Translations under genes and position numbers: made by a program
Source: Dyella_B sp035503745
GTDB taxonomy: Bacteria > Pseudomonadota > Gammaproteobacteria > Xanthomonadales > Rhodanobacteraceae
NCBI RefSeq assembly: GCF_035503745.1
Contig: NZ_DATJTC010000027.1
Span: 62,001-126,000 of the forward strand
Reading direction: 5' to 3'
Length of the DNA stretch: 64,000 nucleotides
The notes under the pieces: generated by a model
What the model was told of the DNA's origin: nothing
Databases searched by the model: none
What the model saw: the letters and a program-made list of their open reading frames with translations, nothing else
Shown here: piece after piece, positions 45,523 through 54,613 of the stretch
Numbering within the stretch: the first letter of the stretch is position 1
Layout: each line of letters opens with the position of its first letter

Positions 45523-46017
45523 ATGAACAGACCAGCCATTACCGCCCTGGCGGCCAGCCTGCTGGCCACCACGGCTTGGGCGCAATCGGCCAGTCAACCG
45601 CTGAACCTGAAGCTGCCGCCCAACAGCGTCACGTCTTCAACCGCGGCGGCGCCGGCCTCGCCGCCGCCGGCCAGCGCGTCGAGCAGCCAGCCCAATCCCA
45701 GTGCCATCACGATCAACGGCAAGCCGCCGACGGCCAGCGACGCGCCCGGCGTCTACTACGGCGACCACAGCAACACCACGCGCGCCGACAGTACCGCCCA
45801 GGCAGGGCCGCCGGCCTGCGACGATTCCACCTACAACAAGCCCCAGGTCCACGGCGATGTCGGCATGGGTGTAGTCAGCGGCAGCCACATCGGCACCGGC
45901 AGCTATCAGTCGGGCAACATCACCATGGTGCAGAACACCGGCAGCTGCGACCATCCCACCGGTTCGGTCGGCATTTCCATCGGCGTCAGCCGGTTCGGCG
46001 GATTGAACGGTCATTAG
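45523..46017 (+). CDS. Exported Pro/Ala/Ser-rich protein of unknown function
   Basis: A 164-residue protein with a signal peptide ending at TAWAQ. An Ala/Ser/Pro-rich stretch (about residues 40-75) precedes a Gly-rich C-terminal part (DVGMGVVSGSHIGTGSYQSGNITMVQNTGSC) with two cysteines that may pair. No named family is recognised. It is followed by a GC hairpin and then the hydrolase gene. Confidence 0.65.
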   Translation: MNRPAITALAASLLATTAWAQSASQPLNLKLPPNSVTSSTAAAPASPPPASASSSQPNPSAITINGKPPTASDAPGVYYGDHSNTTRADSTAQAGPPACDDSTYNKPQVHGDVGMGVVSGSHIGTGSYQSGNITMVQNTGSCDHPTGSVGISIGVSRFGGLNGH

Positions 46018-46030
46018 GCATGAATGAGGC

Positions 46031-46056
46031 AGGCCCGCGGCGCAAGCCCCGGGCCT
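46031..46056. terminator. GC-rich hairpin after the exported protein gene
   Basis: AGGCCCG at 46031 and CGGGCCT at 46050 pair over a 12-base loop, 13 bases past the stop. No T-run follows. It is the same form as the hairpin at 2229. Confidence 0.35.
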
Positions 46057-46131
46057 GACCGAAAGCGCATGGAAAGCCTCTGACCGCAGACTGTCGGGCC
46101 ATTCCGTCGTCAGTGCGCTGTAGAGAACCCT

Positions 46132-46971
46132 GTGATCCAAAATGTCGAGTTCCGCTTCGAAGGCGGCCGTTGCGGCGTCCTTCTCATTCACGGGTTGACG
46201 GGCACTCCCACCGAAATGCGCCTGGTCGGCAAAGGGCTGAACAACGCCGGCTTCAGTGTCCGCGGCATGCAGCTGGCCGGGCACTGCGGCGACGCCCGCG
46301 ACCTGATCGCCACCGGCTGGAAAGACTGGTATGCCAGCGTGGAAGCGGCGGCCGAATCCTTCCGCCATGAGGTGGATCACCTGTTCGTGGCGGGCCTGTC
46401 GATGGGCGGTATCCTGGCACTGAAGCTTGCGGCGGAACGTCCCGAATGGATTGCCGGCGTAGGCGTCTACGGCGCCACCTTCCGCTACGACGGCTGGGCG
46501 GTGCCGTGGTATGGACGCTTGTCCTTCCTGTTGCCGCTGCTGCACCGCCTGGGCATCGGCAGGCACCGCATGGTGCATGAAAACGAACCTTACGGACTGC
46601 GCGACGAACGCCTGCGCAAGCAGGTGAGCGGCCTCATGCTTGGCGGCGACAGCGCCGCGGCGGGCTTGCCCGGCAACCCGTGGCCGTCGCTGGCGGAGAT
46701 GTACAACATGGCCGCCGTAGTGCGCCGCGAGCTGCCGAAGGTGACGGCGCCGTGCCTGATCGCGCACGCCACCGAGGACGATGTCGCCAGCGTGGAAAAC
46801 GCCTACCTCGTCGCGCGCTCGGTGTCCGGTCCCGTAGACATGCTGCTGCTGGAAGACAGCTACCACATGATCACCATCGATCGCGAACGCCGCACGCTGA
46901 TCCATCGCTCGGCCGAATTCTTCTCCAAGGTCGCCGCCACCCGCACACCTGCCGCGCGCGCCGTCGCCTGA
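46132..46971 (+). CDS. Alpha/beta hydrolase (Est30-like carboxylesterase)
   Basis: A 279-residue hydrolase starting with GTG at 46132. The oxyanion strand is LLIHGLTGTPTEMR, the nucleophile elbow AGLSMGG, the acid in HATEDDVASVE and the base His in LEDSYHMITID. It resembles carboxylesterases of the Est30 type. It lies 14 bases before two small EamA genes, in turn followed by an ACP and a ketosynthase gene, hinting at work on an acyl or lipid substrate. Confidence 0.85.
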   Translation: MIQNVEFRFEGGRCGVLLIHGLTGTPTEMRLVGKGLNNAGFSVRGMQLAGHCGDARDLIATGWKDWYASVEAAAESFRHEVDHLFVAGLSMGGILALKLAAERPEWIAGVGVYGATFRYDGWAVPWYGRLSFLLPLLHRLGIGRHRMVHENEPYGLRDERLRKQVSGLMLGGDSAAAGLPGNPWPSLAEMYNMAAVVRRELPKVTAPCLIAHATEDDVASVENAYLVARSVSGPVDMLLLEDSYHMITIDRERRTLIHRSAEFFSKVAATRTPAARAVA

Positions 46972-46985
46972 GGAGCATCCCCCGC

Positions 46986-47345
46986 GTGTCCCCTCTCGTC
47001 GCCACGCTGTGGCTGGTCAACGTGACGCTCGACACCGGCGGCCAGCTCGCTTTCAAGGCCGCCGCCAGCGATCCACGCGCGGGCGATGGCCTGGCGCGTT
47101 GGCGCTACATGGCCAGCCGGCCGTGGATCTGGCTGGGGATCGGGGCCTACCTTACGCATCTGTTGTCGTGGATCGCCTTTCTTTCGCTGGTGGATCTCTC
47201 GCAGGGCGTGTTGCTGGCGTCCATCAACATCGTGGCCATCATGCTTGCCGGACGCTTTTTGTTTCGCGAAAAGCTGACGCCCTTGCGCGCCGCGGGCATC
47301 GTGCTGGTCAGTGCAGGCGTAGCGGTGGTGGGGATGGCCGGATGA
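46986..47345 (+). CDS. Half-size EamA/SMR-like membrane protein, subunit 1
   Basis: A 119-residue protein with four predicted transmembrane helices starting at GTG 46986. The terminal segment FLFREKLTPLRAAGIVLVSAGV is an EamA-type end. This is one half of the usual ten-helix EamA fold, so it must pair. Its stop overlaps the start of the next gene (ATGA), which is a second protein of the same size class, suggesting a heterodimer similar in build to ArnE/ArnF or small multidrug proteins. Confidence 0.8.
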   Translation: MSPLVATLWLVNVTLDTGGQLAFKAAASDPRAGDGLARWRYMASRPWIWLGIGAYLTHLLSWIAFLSLVDLSQGVLLASINIVAIMLAGRFLFREKLTPLRAAGIVLVSAGVAVVGMAG

Positions 47346-47791
47346 GCGGCCCGGCGCGCACCTGGCGCTTTTATCTTTGCGGCTTCGCGGTGTTGCTGGC
47401 CTTCGACACGGTGGTGCAGCTGAGTTTCAAATACGCTGGCGCGCATGCTTTTCCGCCCGAAGCGAACTGGGCGTGGGTGATGCGCATTTTCGGCCATCCC
47501 TGGATCTACATCGCGTTGATCGGCTATGTCGGCAACTTTTTTACCTGGATGAGCCTGCTCAAGCACGCGCCGATCGGGCCGGCCTTCGCCGCCACGCACC
47601 TGGACGTGGTCACGGTGATGCTTGCCTCGGCGTGGTTGTTCCATGAGGCGCTGACGCCGCTGCGGCTGCTCGGCGCGGGCATCATCGTGCTTGGCATCGT
47701 CTGCCTTGCCTGCGCCGAAAGCGGCGCGCACCCGGAACATGACGCGCCCACCCAAGCCAAGGGCGCACTGGGTGTCGCGGCCGGCGACTGA
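47342..47791 (+). CDS. Half-size EamA/SMR-like membrane protein, subunit 2
   Basis: A 149-residue protein, four hydrophobic helices plus a charged C-terminal tail. LDVVTVMLASAWLFHEALTPLRLLGAGIIVLGIVCL is homologous in pattern to the end of subunit 1. Translationally coupled to it. Together the pair would make one complete transporter of an unknown substrate. A lipid or acyl carrier product of the neighbouring ACP and ketosynthase is a possibility, not shown. Confidence 0.8.
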   Translation: MSGPARTWRFYLCGFAVLLAFDTVVQLSFKYAGAHAFPPEANWAWVMRIFGHPWIYIALIGYVGNFFTWMSLLKHAPIGPAFAATHLDVVTVMLASAWLFHEALTPLRLLGAGIIVLGIVCLACAESGAHPEHDAPTQAKGALGVAAGD

Positions 47792-47888
47792 TCGAACCGG
47801 CCGCCGTTGCACACATACTCCCCAGTTCGGTAATCACCGCGCACGCGCGGGCGGGTTCACTTCGTCTATGCGCGCCGCTGATCCTGCC

Positions 47889-47913
47889 TCGACATAAATC
47901 AAGCATTTGTCGA
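47889..47913. promoter_or_regulatory. Palindrome in the leader of the ACP/ketosynthase genes
   Basis: TCGACA and TGTCGA are 6-base arms around a 13-base A/T-rich spacer in which TAAAT and CATTT partly mirror each other. It lies about 130 bases before the ACP start. A regulator site is plausible, as is chance. Confidence 0.35.
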
Positions 47914-48044
47914 TAAAGCAGCGGCAAACCGGGCCAAAGGCACCGCCGGGACGATACCGCAGGTAACTGCGACCATCCGCTGTCTGGACAATACGCAGAG
48001 ACTTACGTCACGCTTGGAGCGAGGACCGACCGGGGAACCGATAC

Positions 48045-48299
48045 ATGAGCAACGTGCAGCAGGACGTTTTCCAGATCATCGCCAAGCAGGCGAAGATCGA
48101 CATCGCAACGATCAAGCCGGAGTCCACGCTCAAGGATCTCGGCGTCGCCTCGCTGGATGCGATCGAAGTGATCTTCGACATCGAGGAACACTTCAACATC
48201 AATCTCCCCAACGAAGACACCGATTTCGATACCGGCACCGTCGGTCATTTGATCGAAGCCGTCGAGCGGCAGCTGGCCCAGAAGCCAGACAGCCATTGA
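48045..48299 (+). CDS. Acyl carrier protein (stand-alone, not fatty-acid cluster)
   Basis: An 84-residue ACP. The phosphopantetheine site is Ser36 in LGVASLDAIE; the usual DSL reads ASL here. It differs from the housekeeping AcpP sequence and is placed 5 bases before a ketosynthase gene rather than beside fabF, fabG and fabD, suggesting a secondary acyl pathway. A ribosome site GGGGA is seen 14 bases before the start. Confidence 0.92.
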   Translation: MSNVQQDVFQIIAKQAKIDIATIKPESTLKDLGVASLDAIEVIFDIEEHFNINLPNEDTDFDTGTVGHLIEAVERQLAQKPDSH

Positions 48300-48303
48300 T
48301 TCC

Positions 48304-49518
48304 ATGCGCCGTATCGTGATCACCGGCATGGGCGCGATCTGCGCGCTCGGCCACAACGCCACCGACATCTGGCAGGCCATGACCGAAGGTCGCGGCGGCA
48401 TCGGTCCGATTGGCCATTTCGATACCAGCTCGCTGCGCACGCCGCCGATCGCCGCCGAAGTGCACGATTTCGAACCGCGCGCCTACATCGAGGAGGCTCG
48501 CCTGCCGTTTCTCGATCCGCTCAGCCAGTACGCGCTGGTTGCGGCGAACGAGGCGGTTCGCCAGTCCGGACTGGCTTTGGGTCATGAACACGCCGCGCGC
48601 ACGGCGGTGGTGGTAGGCGTGGGCTCGGCCGGCGAGGAAACCCGCGAAGGCCTTTACCAGAAGCTTTACGGCGAACAGGCCGGCCGGTTCCATCCGCTGG
48701 GGATCGTGCGCATCATGAGCAATGCGCCGGCCAGCCAGATCAGCATGGCGCATGGCATCACCGGCCCCACCTTTTCGGTGGCCAGCGCCTGCGCATCGTC
48801 CAATCACGCGATAGCGCAAGCGGCGCTGATGATTCGCGCCGGCCTGGTCGACAATGCCATCGTGGGCGGCACCGAAGCATGCATCACGCTGGGTATTTTC
48901 CGCGCCTGGGAAGCGATGCGCGTGCTCGCGCCGGACACCTGCCGTCCTTTCAGCATCAACCGCCGCGGACTGGTGCTGGGCGAAGGCTCGGCGATGTTCG
49001 TGCTGGAAACCCTGGAGAACGCGCAGGCGCGCGGCGCCACCATCCTGGCCGAACTGGCCGGCGTGGGCATGAGCGCGGATGCCGGCGACATCGCCGCGCC
49101 TTCGGACGTCGGCGCGGCGGCGGCGATGAGCGCCGCGCTGCGGGACGCCGGCATGCAACCGCAGGAGTTCGACTACATCAACGCGCACGGCACCGGCACC
49201 GCTGCCAACGATTGCACCGAAACCCGCGCCATCCATAAAGTTTTCGGCGAACATGCGCGCCGTCTGGCCGTGTCCTCGACCAAACCCATGCACGGCCATG
49301 CGTTGGGCGCGGGCGGCGCGCTGGAGTTGATCGCCACGCTCGGCGCGTTGCGCACGGGCATCGTGCCGCCAACCTTGAATTATCTCGGCCCCGATCCCGC
49401 CTGCGATCTCGATTACGTGCCGCACCAGGCGCGCGCCATGCCGGTGCGTGCGGCGCTGAGCAATTCATTCGCGTTCGGCGGCCTGAACGCGGTGGTGGCG
49501 GTACGACAGGCGCGCTGA
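48304..49518 (+). CDS. Beta-ketoacyl-ACP synthase (FabF-like, dedicated to the adjacent ACP)
   Basis: A 404-residue ketosynthase with the Cys-His-His triad visible: Cys163 in SVASACASS, His295 in NAHGTGTAAND, and His332 in KPMHGHALGAGG. The arrangement is that of FabF-type condensing enzymes. It is separated from the ACP gene by 4 bases. Whether it extends a fatty acid or makes an aryl polyene, resorcinol or other product cannot be told. Confidence 0.93.
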   Translation: MRRIVITGMGAICALGHNATDIWQAMTEGRGGIGPIGHFDTSSLRTPPIAAEVHDFEPRAYIEEARLPFLDPLSQYALVAANEAVRQSGLALGHEHAARTAVVVGVGSAGEETREGLYQKLYGEQAGRFHPLGIVRIMSNAPASQISMAHGITGPTFSVASACASSNHAIAQAALMIRAGLVDNAIVGGTEACITLGIFRAWEAMRVLAPDTCRPFSINRRGLVLGEGSAMFVLETLENAQARGATILAELAGVGMSADAGDIAAPSDVGAAAAMSAALRDAGMQPQEFDYINAHGTGTAANDCTETRAIHKVFGEHARRLAVSSTKPMHGHALGAGGALELIATLGALRTGIVPPTLNYLGPDPACDLDYVPHQARAMPVRAALSNSFAFGGLNAVVAVRQAR

Positions 49519-49531
49519 GCGCCTGTTCCGG

Positions 49532-49559
49532 CGTTTACGCGTTTACAGGCGCGTAAACG
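49532..49559. terminator. Inverted repeat between convergent ketosynthase and NUDIX genes
   Basis: CGTTTACGCG and CGCGTAAACG are exact 10-base arms with an 8-base loop, overlapping the end of the NUDIX gene. No T-run is present. Confidence 0.45.
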
Positions 49560-50031
49560 ACCACGATTGCATACGGCCATCCTTGTACGGCATCACGCCA
49601 TGGAAGGGGCGCGGATCGCCGTCGAACACCAGCGGCAGAAAGTGCCGGTCGCCTTCCCACATGGGCAGCGCCATGATGCGATCGACCGCGATCCACTCCA
49701 GCGTGCCTTCGGGATTTTCCGTGTAGGGCTCGCCGCTGAAACGGTCGATGACGAAAATGAAACCGAGCCAGTCTTCACCCTGCTTGCCGAAGCCCGGCCA
49801 GTTCAAGGTGCCGCGCAGATGCATCGATTCGCAGGCGATGCCGGCCTCTTCGCGGATTTCACGGTGCATGCATTGGGCGATGTCCTCGCCGGGCTCCATC
49901 TTGCCGCCCAGGCCGTTGTACTTGCCCAAGTGCTGGTCGTCCGGCCGGGCGTTGCGGTGGATCATCAGTACCTTGCCGCGATCCGGCGACAGCACATAGC
50001 CAAGCGTGGCGACGATGGGTGTATAGGGCAT
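49543..50031 (-). CDS. NUDIX hydrolase (MutT-like, 8-oxo-dGTPase-type)
   Basis: A 162-residue protein with a full NUDIX box: GGKMEPGEDIAQCMHREIREEAGI (GX5EX7REUXEEXGU). The preceding YNGLGGK and the later NPEGTLEWIAVDRIMALPMWEGD are common in bacterial MutT/8-oxo-dGTPase-like enzymes. It would hydrolyse a nucleoside diphosphate-linked substrate. ATG at 50031 (MPYTPIVAT) is preferred; another ATG is at 50049. Confidence 0.9.
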   Translation of the reverse strand: MPYTPIVATLGYVLSPDRGKVLMIHRNARPDDQHLGKYNGLGGKMEPGEDIAQCMHREIREEAGIACESMHLRGTLNWPGFGKQGEDWLGFIFVIDRFSGEPYTENPEGTLEWIAVDRIMALPMWEGDRHFLPLVFDGDPRPFHGVMPYKDGRMQSWSFTRL

Positions 50032-50125
50032 GGGTCCGTGCACTGGCATGCAAAGCTGAAGTTTAAAGCCTATGGCGCGCAAATAGGTCTTGCATCGGCA
50101 ACCGCTGCCCGGTGACCATCCTCGC

Positions 50126-50938
50126 ATGCACCCGACCAGGACCGCTCAACGGTTGCGCCGCAACCTGAAGCCGATGCTGCTTACCCTGCTGGCGGCGGCC
50201 GCGCTGGCGGCAGGCTGCGATTATCAGGTGCAGCCGATGGAAAGCCGCCAGGTGTCGTTCCAGGACCAGGAATTTACCGTGGTCAGCCTGGACCTGCGCC
50301 GCGAATCGCTCAGCCTGCACTGGCGCAATCCCGACAGCGGCCAGCCGTTCGGCGACATCCAGAGCTTGCGCGAATGGGGTGCCGCCAACGGCAAGCGCCT
50401 GATGTTCGCCGCCAATGCGGGCATCTACGACCAAGCCGGCGCGCCGCTGGGCTTGTACGTGGAGAACGGCAAAACGCTGGTATCGCTGAACCTTTTCCAC
50501 GGCAACCCGGCCGCGGGCAATTTTTCCATCCGCCCCAACGGCGTATTCGCGATCTATCCGGATGGCCATGCGGCGGTGCGCACCAGCACAGATTTCAAGG
50601 CCGATGGCAAAGCCGCGGACTGGGCCACGCAGTCGGGCCCGATGCTGGTGATCGACGGACAGATCAACCCACAGTTCGTCGATGACTCCACCAGCACCAG
50701 GTGGCGCAGCGGCGTGTGCGCGCACGGACCTTACCAGGTGCTGTTCGTGGTGAGCGAATCGCCGGTCAACTTCCATACGTTTGCGTCCCTGTTCCGCGAC
50801 AAACTCGGTTGCCGCGATGCTTTGTACCTGGATGGCAGCATTTCGCAGTTCTACATCGACGGCACCGGCTACACCGGTGCTCCCACCTTCATGGTGAAGC
50901 CCTACGCGGGCATTTTCGCGGTGTTTGCAAACCAATGA
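50126..50938 (+). CDS. Phosphodiester glycosidase family lipoprotein (NAGPA/DUF2233)
   Basis: A 270-residue lipoprotein with lipobox LAAGC. The domain shows FAANAGIYDQAGAPLGLYVENGK, GNFSIRPNGVFAI, TQSGPMLVIDGQINPQF and RDALYLDGSISQFY, the pattern of the phosphodiester glycosidase (NAGPA-like, DUF2233) family. It would cleave a sugar phosphodiester outside the cytoplasm. It shares ATGA with the following penicillin-acylase-like gene. Confidence 0.9.
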   Translation: MHPTRTAQRLRRNLKPMLLTLLAAAALAAGCDYQVQPMESRQVSFQDQEFTVVSLDLRRESLSLHWRNPDSGQPFGDIQSLREWGAANGKRLMFAANAGIYDQAGAPLGLYVENGKTLVSLNLFHGNPAAGNFSIRPNGVFAIYPDGHAAVRTSTDFKADGKAADWATQSGPMLVIDGQINPQFVDDSTSTRWRSGVCAHGPYQVLFVVSESPVNFHTFASLFRDKLGCRDALYLDGSISQFYIDGTGYTGAPTFMVKPYAGIFAVFANQ

Positions 50939-53358
50939 CCGACCATCGCCGTTCCCGCTGGTTGCGTGCACTGCTGATCGCTCTTGCCACGCTCGTTGTC
51001 GCGCTGTTGGGCACCGGATGGTGGCTGCTCGCCGGCAGCCGTGCCCAGCTCGACGGCGAGCGGCGGGTGGCGGACTTGAACCATGCGGTGACGATCGAAC
51101 GCGACGCCCTGGGCACCACCACGCTGACCGCGCAAACACGCCAGGACATCGACTTCGCGCTCGGCTACGTGCACGCGCAGGAACGCTTCTTCGACATGGA
51201 CCTCATGCGCCGCATCTCGGCGGGCGAGCTGTCGGAACTGGTCGGCCGCGCAGCGCTCGACACGGACATCCGCCACCGCCGCCACCGCCTGCGCGCGGTC
51301 GCGCAAGCGGCCTATGCCGCGATGACGCCGGCGCAGAAGCGCACGCTCGACCTGTACCGCGATGGCGTCAATGCCGGTCTTGCCGCCCAGCGCGTGCGGC
51401 CCTGGGAATACCTGCTGCTGGGAACCAAGCCGCAACCATGGCGCTCGGAAGACACGCTGCTGGTGATCGCGGCGATGTACCTGGATCTCAACGGCGACGG
51501 CCAGAACCAGCGCGAACTGGACATCGCGCGCATGCACGCCGTGCTGCCTGACGCACTCGCCAACTTCCTGCTCTCGCCCGATCCCAACTGGGAAGCGCCG
51601 TTGAAAGGCGACGTATCGCAATCGCCGGTGATTCCCGGCCCCGATGTCTACGACCTGCATCGCCTTGGCAAAACCGCGGGCGCCGAACAGGTCGCTTCGC
51701 TGTCGCATATGAACGTGGAAGAGGCGTTCCCCGGCAGCAACAGCTTCGCCATCGCCGGCAACCTCTCGCGCAGCGGATCGGCGATGGTCGCCAACGACAT
51801 GCACCTGACGCTGCGCGTGCCTGATATCTGGTTTCGTGCGCGCCTGCGTTATCCCGACGCCAGCGCCCCCGGCGGCGAGCGCGACGCGGTGGGCGTCACC
51901 TTGCCCGGCACGCCCGCGTTGGTGGTCGGCTCGAACGGCCAGATCGCGTGGGCCTTCACCAACAGCTATGGCGACTGGCTGGACTGGGTGCGCGTGCTGC
52001 GCGATCCGCACGATGCCACGCGCTACAAGGTGCCGGAGGGTTGGGCGACGATCGAGAAACACGAGGAGACCATCCGCATCAAGGGCGCGCCGCCATACAC
52101 GCTGCAGGTGCAAGACACGCGCTGGGGACCGATCATGGCGACCGACACCGACGGCACGCCGCTTGCGCTGGCCTGGATAGCCGACCTGCCCCGTGCCTAC
52201 AACTTGGCCCTGATGCAACTGGAACACGCAAGCAGCGCATCGGCGGCACTGGACCTGGCACCGACCTTCGGCATACCGCCGCAAAACTTCCTCGTCGCCG
52301 ACCATGCCGGCCACATCGGCTGGACCATCGCCGGCAACAGCATTCCGCTGCGCACAGGCTACGATCCGCTGCGTCCGGCCGATGGGTCGCAACCCGATAC
52401 CGGCTGGGTCGGTTGGGCCGCTCCGGCGCAATACCCACGCGTGGAAAACCCCGACGACGGACGTCTATGGACGGCCAACAACCGCACCGTCGGCGGCGAC
52501 GATCTCAATCTGCTGGGTAACGGCGGGCATGACCTGGGCGCCCGCGCGCAACAGATCCGCGACGACCTGCACGCGCGCGCCAATTTCGGCCCTGGCAATC
52601 TGTTGGATATCCAACTGGACGATCACGCGGTGTTCCTCACGCGCTGGCAGCAACTGCTGCAGCAGACGCTCTCGGGCCCGCAAAACCGCGATCTGGATCA
52701 ACTACGCCAACTCACCGCCAACTGGCGCAACGAGGCGGCCGTCGACAGCGTCGATTACCGGCTGGTGCATGCGTTTCGCGAAGAGGTGCACGCGCTGGCA
52801 CTCGCGCCCTTCGAGGCGCAGATCAAACAGCGCTTCGCGGATTTCCAATGGCCCGGCCCCGGCAACCAGGAAGCGGCCGTGTGGGCGATGATCCAGGCAC
52901 AGCCGGCCAACCTGCTCGATCCGGCCTATCGCGACTGGCATGCACTGTTGCTGAAAGCGGCGCAGAACGTTGCCGATGAACTGGGTAAACAACCCGGCGG
53001 CCTCGCCGCGCGCAACTGGGGCGAGGTCAATCACGCGCAGATCGACCATCCACTGGCACGCGCATTACCCGGTTTCATCGGACACCTGCTGAACATGCCC
53101 AACGACGAACTGCCCGGCGATCACAACATGCCACGCGTTGCCGCCCCGGCATTCGGCGCGTCCGAGCGCTTCGACGTCGCGCCCGGGTACGAGGACCAGG
53201 GCATCCTCGAAATGCCTGGCGGACAAAGCGACAACCCGCTCTCGCCGTTCTATGGCGCCGGCCATGAAGATTGGGTGCAAGGCCATCCCACGCCGCTGCT
53301 GCCTGGAAAGACGGTGTACACGCTGACGCTGGAACCAGCCTCTCATCACACGCCATGA
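50935..53358 (+). CDS. Penicillin acylase family Ntn-hydrolase
   Basis: An 807-residue pro-enzyme with an N-terminal signal/anchor (LLIALATLVVALLGTGWWLLAG). DIDFALGYVHAQERFFDMDLMRR is the conserved alpha-chain start. The autocleavage and nucleophile site is in EEAFPGSNSFAIAG, where the Ser after Gly begins the beta chain. GNSIPLRTGYD and WAAPAQYPRVENP are other family blocks. Such enzymes hydrolyse amides, including penicillins and N-acyl-homoserine lactones. Translationally coupled to the phosphodiester glycosidase gene. Confidence 0.93.
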   Translation: MTDHRRSRWLRALLIALATLVVALLGTGWWLLAGSRAQLDGERRVADLNHAVTIERDALGTTTLTAQTRQDIDFALGYVHAQERFFDMDLMRRISAGELSELVGRAALDTDIRHRRHRLRAVAQAAYAAMTPAQKRTLDLYRDGVNAGLAAQRVRPWEYLLLGTKPQPWRSEDTLLVIAAMYLDLNGDGQNQRELDIARMHAVLPDALANFLLSPDPNWEAPLKGDVSQSPVIPGPDVYDLHRLGKTAGAEQVASLSHMNVEEAFPGSNSFAIAGNLSRSGSAMVANDMHLTLRVPDIWFRARLRYPDASAPGGERDAVGVTLPGTPALVVGSNGQIAWAFTNSYGDWLDWVRVLRDPHDATRYKVPEGWATIEKHEETIRIKGAPPYTLQVQDTRWGPIMATDTDGTPLALAWIADLPRAYNLALMQLEHASSASAALDLAPTFGIPPQNFLVADHAGHIGWTIAGNSIPLRTGYDPLRPADGSQPDTGWVGWAAPAQYPRVENPDDGRLWTANNRTVGGDDLNLLGNGGHDLGARAQQIRDDLHARANFGPGNLLDIQLDDHAVFLTRWQQLLQQTLSGPQNRDLDQLRQLTANWRNEAAVDSVDYRLVHAFREEVHALALAPFEAQIKQRFADFQWPGPGNQEAAVWAMIQAQPANLLDPAYRDWHALLLKAAQNVADELGKQPGGLAARNWGEVNHAQIDHPLARALPGFIGHLLNMPNDELPGDHNMPRVAAPAFGASERFDVAPGYEDQGILEMPGGQSDNPLSPFYGAGHEDWVQGHPTPLLPGKTVYTLTLEPASHHTP

Positions 53359-53452
53359 GCGCGGCGCCGCGGCACGCACCTGCCGCATCGCCGCTCACTT
53401 TGAATTGCCACAGCATGGCATGCATGCATCATCGGCATGCACGCGAAAAAGG

Positions 53453-54613
53453 TTAATCCAGCAGCATGCGTTCGCAGATCGCGTAATACAGATCCGGCAG
53501 GCGCTCCAGTTGCGCCACGTCCACGCACTCGTCCACCTTGTGGATGGTGGCGTTGACCGGCCCCAATTCGACCACCTCCGCGCCCAACGGCGCGATGAAG
53601 CGCCCGTCCGAGGTGCCGCCGCCGGTGCTCTGCTCCGGTTCGGTGTTGCACAGATCGCGGCATACCGCTACCACGACCTCGCGCAGGCGGCCCCCGGGCG
53701 GGGTCAGGAACGATTCGCCCGATAGATTCCACGCAATCGTGTAATCCACGCCATGGCGCGCGAGAATCGCCTCGGTGCGCTTGCGCAGATCATCCGCCGC
53801 GCTCGCCGTGCTATAGCGGAAATTGATCAAGGCGGTGAGCGAGCCCGGTATCACGTTGTTCGCCCCGGTGCCGGCATTGAGATTGGAAACCTGGAACGAC
53901 GTCGGCGGAAAATCCGCGTTGCCCTCGTCCCAGCGTTCGGCCGTCAGCGCGGCGAGCGCGGGCGCGAAGGCATGGATCGGATTAAGTGCCTTTTCCGGAT
54001 AAGCCACGTGCCCTTGCGTGCCGTGCACCGTCAACGTAGCCGACAAGGAGCCGCGCCGTCCCACGCGGATCAGGTCGCCAAGCCGTTGCTTGGCGGAAGG
54101 CTCGCCTACGACACACCAGTAGATGCGCTCTCCGATCGAAACGAAGTGCTCGGCGACACGCCGCACGCCATCGAGATTGGTGGGGCCTTCCTCATCGCTG
54201 GTCAGCAGCAGACCCACGCGCCCAGCATGATGCGGATGCGCCAAGACGAAGCGCTCAAGCGCCACCACCATCGCCGCCACGGAACCCTTCATGTCCGCCG
54301 CGCCGCGGCCGTATAGACGGCCATCGCGCACCGTGGGCTCGAACGGTGGACTGCGCCACGCATCTTCGGGACCGGAGGGTACGACATCCGTATGGCCGAG
54401 GAAAATCAGCAGCGGCCCCTGCCCTGGCTGGTTGCTTTCGCCATGCGTCGCCCAGAGATTGTCCACCTCGCCGTAGCGCAAATGCTCGATGCGAAAGCCA
54501 AGGCGCTGCAATCGTGCGCCGATCACCTTAAGGCAGCCTGCATCCTCCGGCGTGACGGAACGGCGGCGGATCAGGTCGCAACTGAGTTCAAGAACGTCGG
54601 ACATACGTGTCAT
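53453..54613 (-). CDS. dapE: Succinyl-diaminopimelate desuccinylase
   Basis: A 386-residue M20-family zinc enzyme. Metal and catalytic residues are seen in FLGHTDVVPSG (His and catalytic Asp), GRGAADMKG (bridging Asp) and LTSDEEGPT (Glu pair). SGESFLTPPG and TGGGTSDGRFI are DapE-specific. It makes LL-diaminopimelate for lysine and peptidoglycan. ATG at 54613 or 54604 are both possible. Acting in the same pathway, dapD lies 2.4 kb away on the same strand, separated by an unrelated exported-protein gene. Confidence 0.95.
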   Translation of the reverse strand: MTRMSDVLELSCDLIRRRSVTPEDAGCLKVIGARLQRLGFRIEHLRYGEVDNLWATHGESNQPGQGPLLIFLGHTDVVPSGPEDAWRSPPFEPTVRDGRLYGRGAADMKGSVAAMVVALERFVLAHPHHAGRVGLLLTSDEEGPTNLDGVRRVAEHFVSIGERIYWCVVGEPSAKQRLGDLIRVGRRGSLSATLTVHGTQGHVAYPEKALNPIHAFAPALAALTAERWDEGNADFPPTSFQVSNLNAGTGANNVIPGSLTALINFRYSTASAADDLRKRTEAILARHGVDYTIAWNLSGESFLTPPGGRLREVVVAVCRDLCNTEPEQSTGGGTSDGRFIAPLGAEVVELGPVNATIHKVDECVDVAQLERLPDLYYAICERMLLD

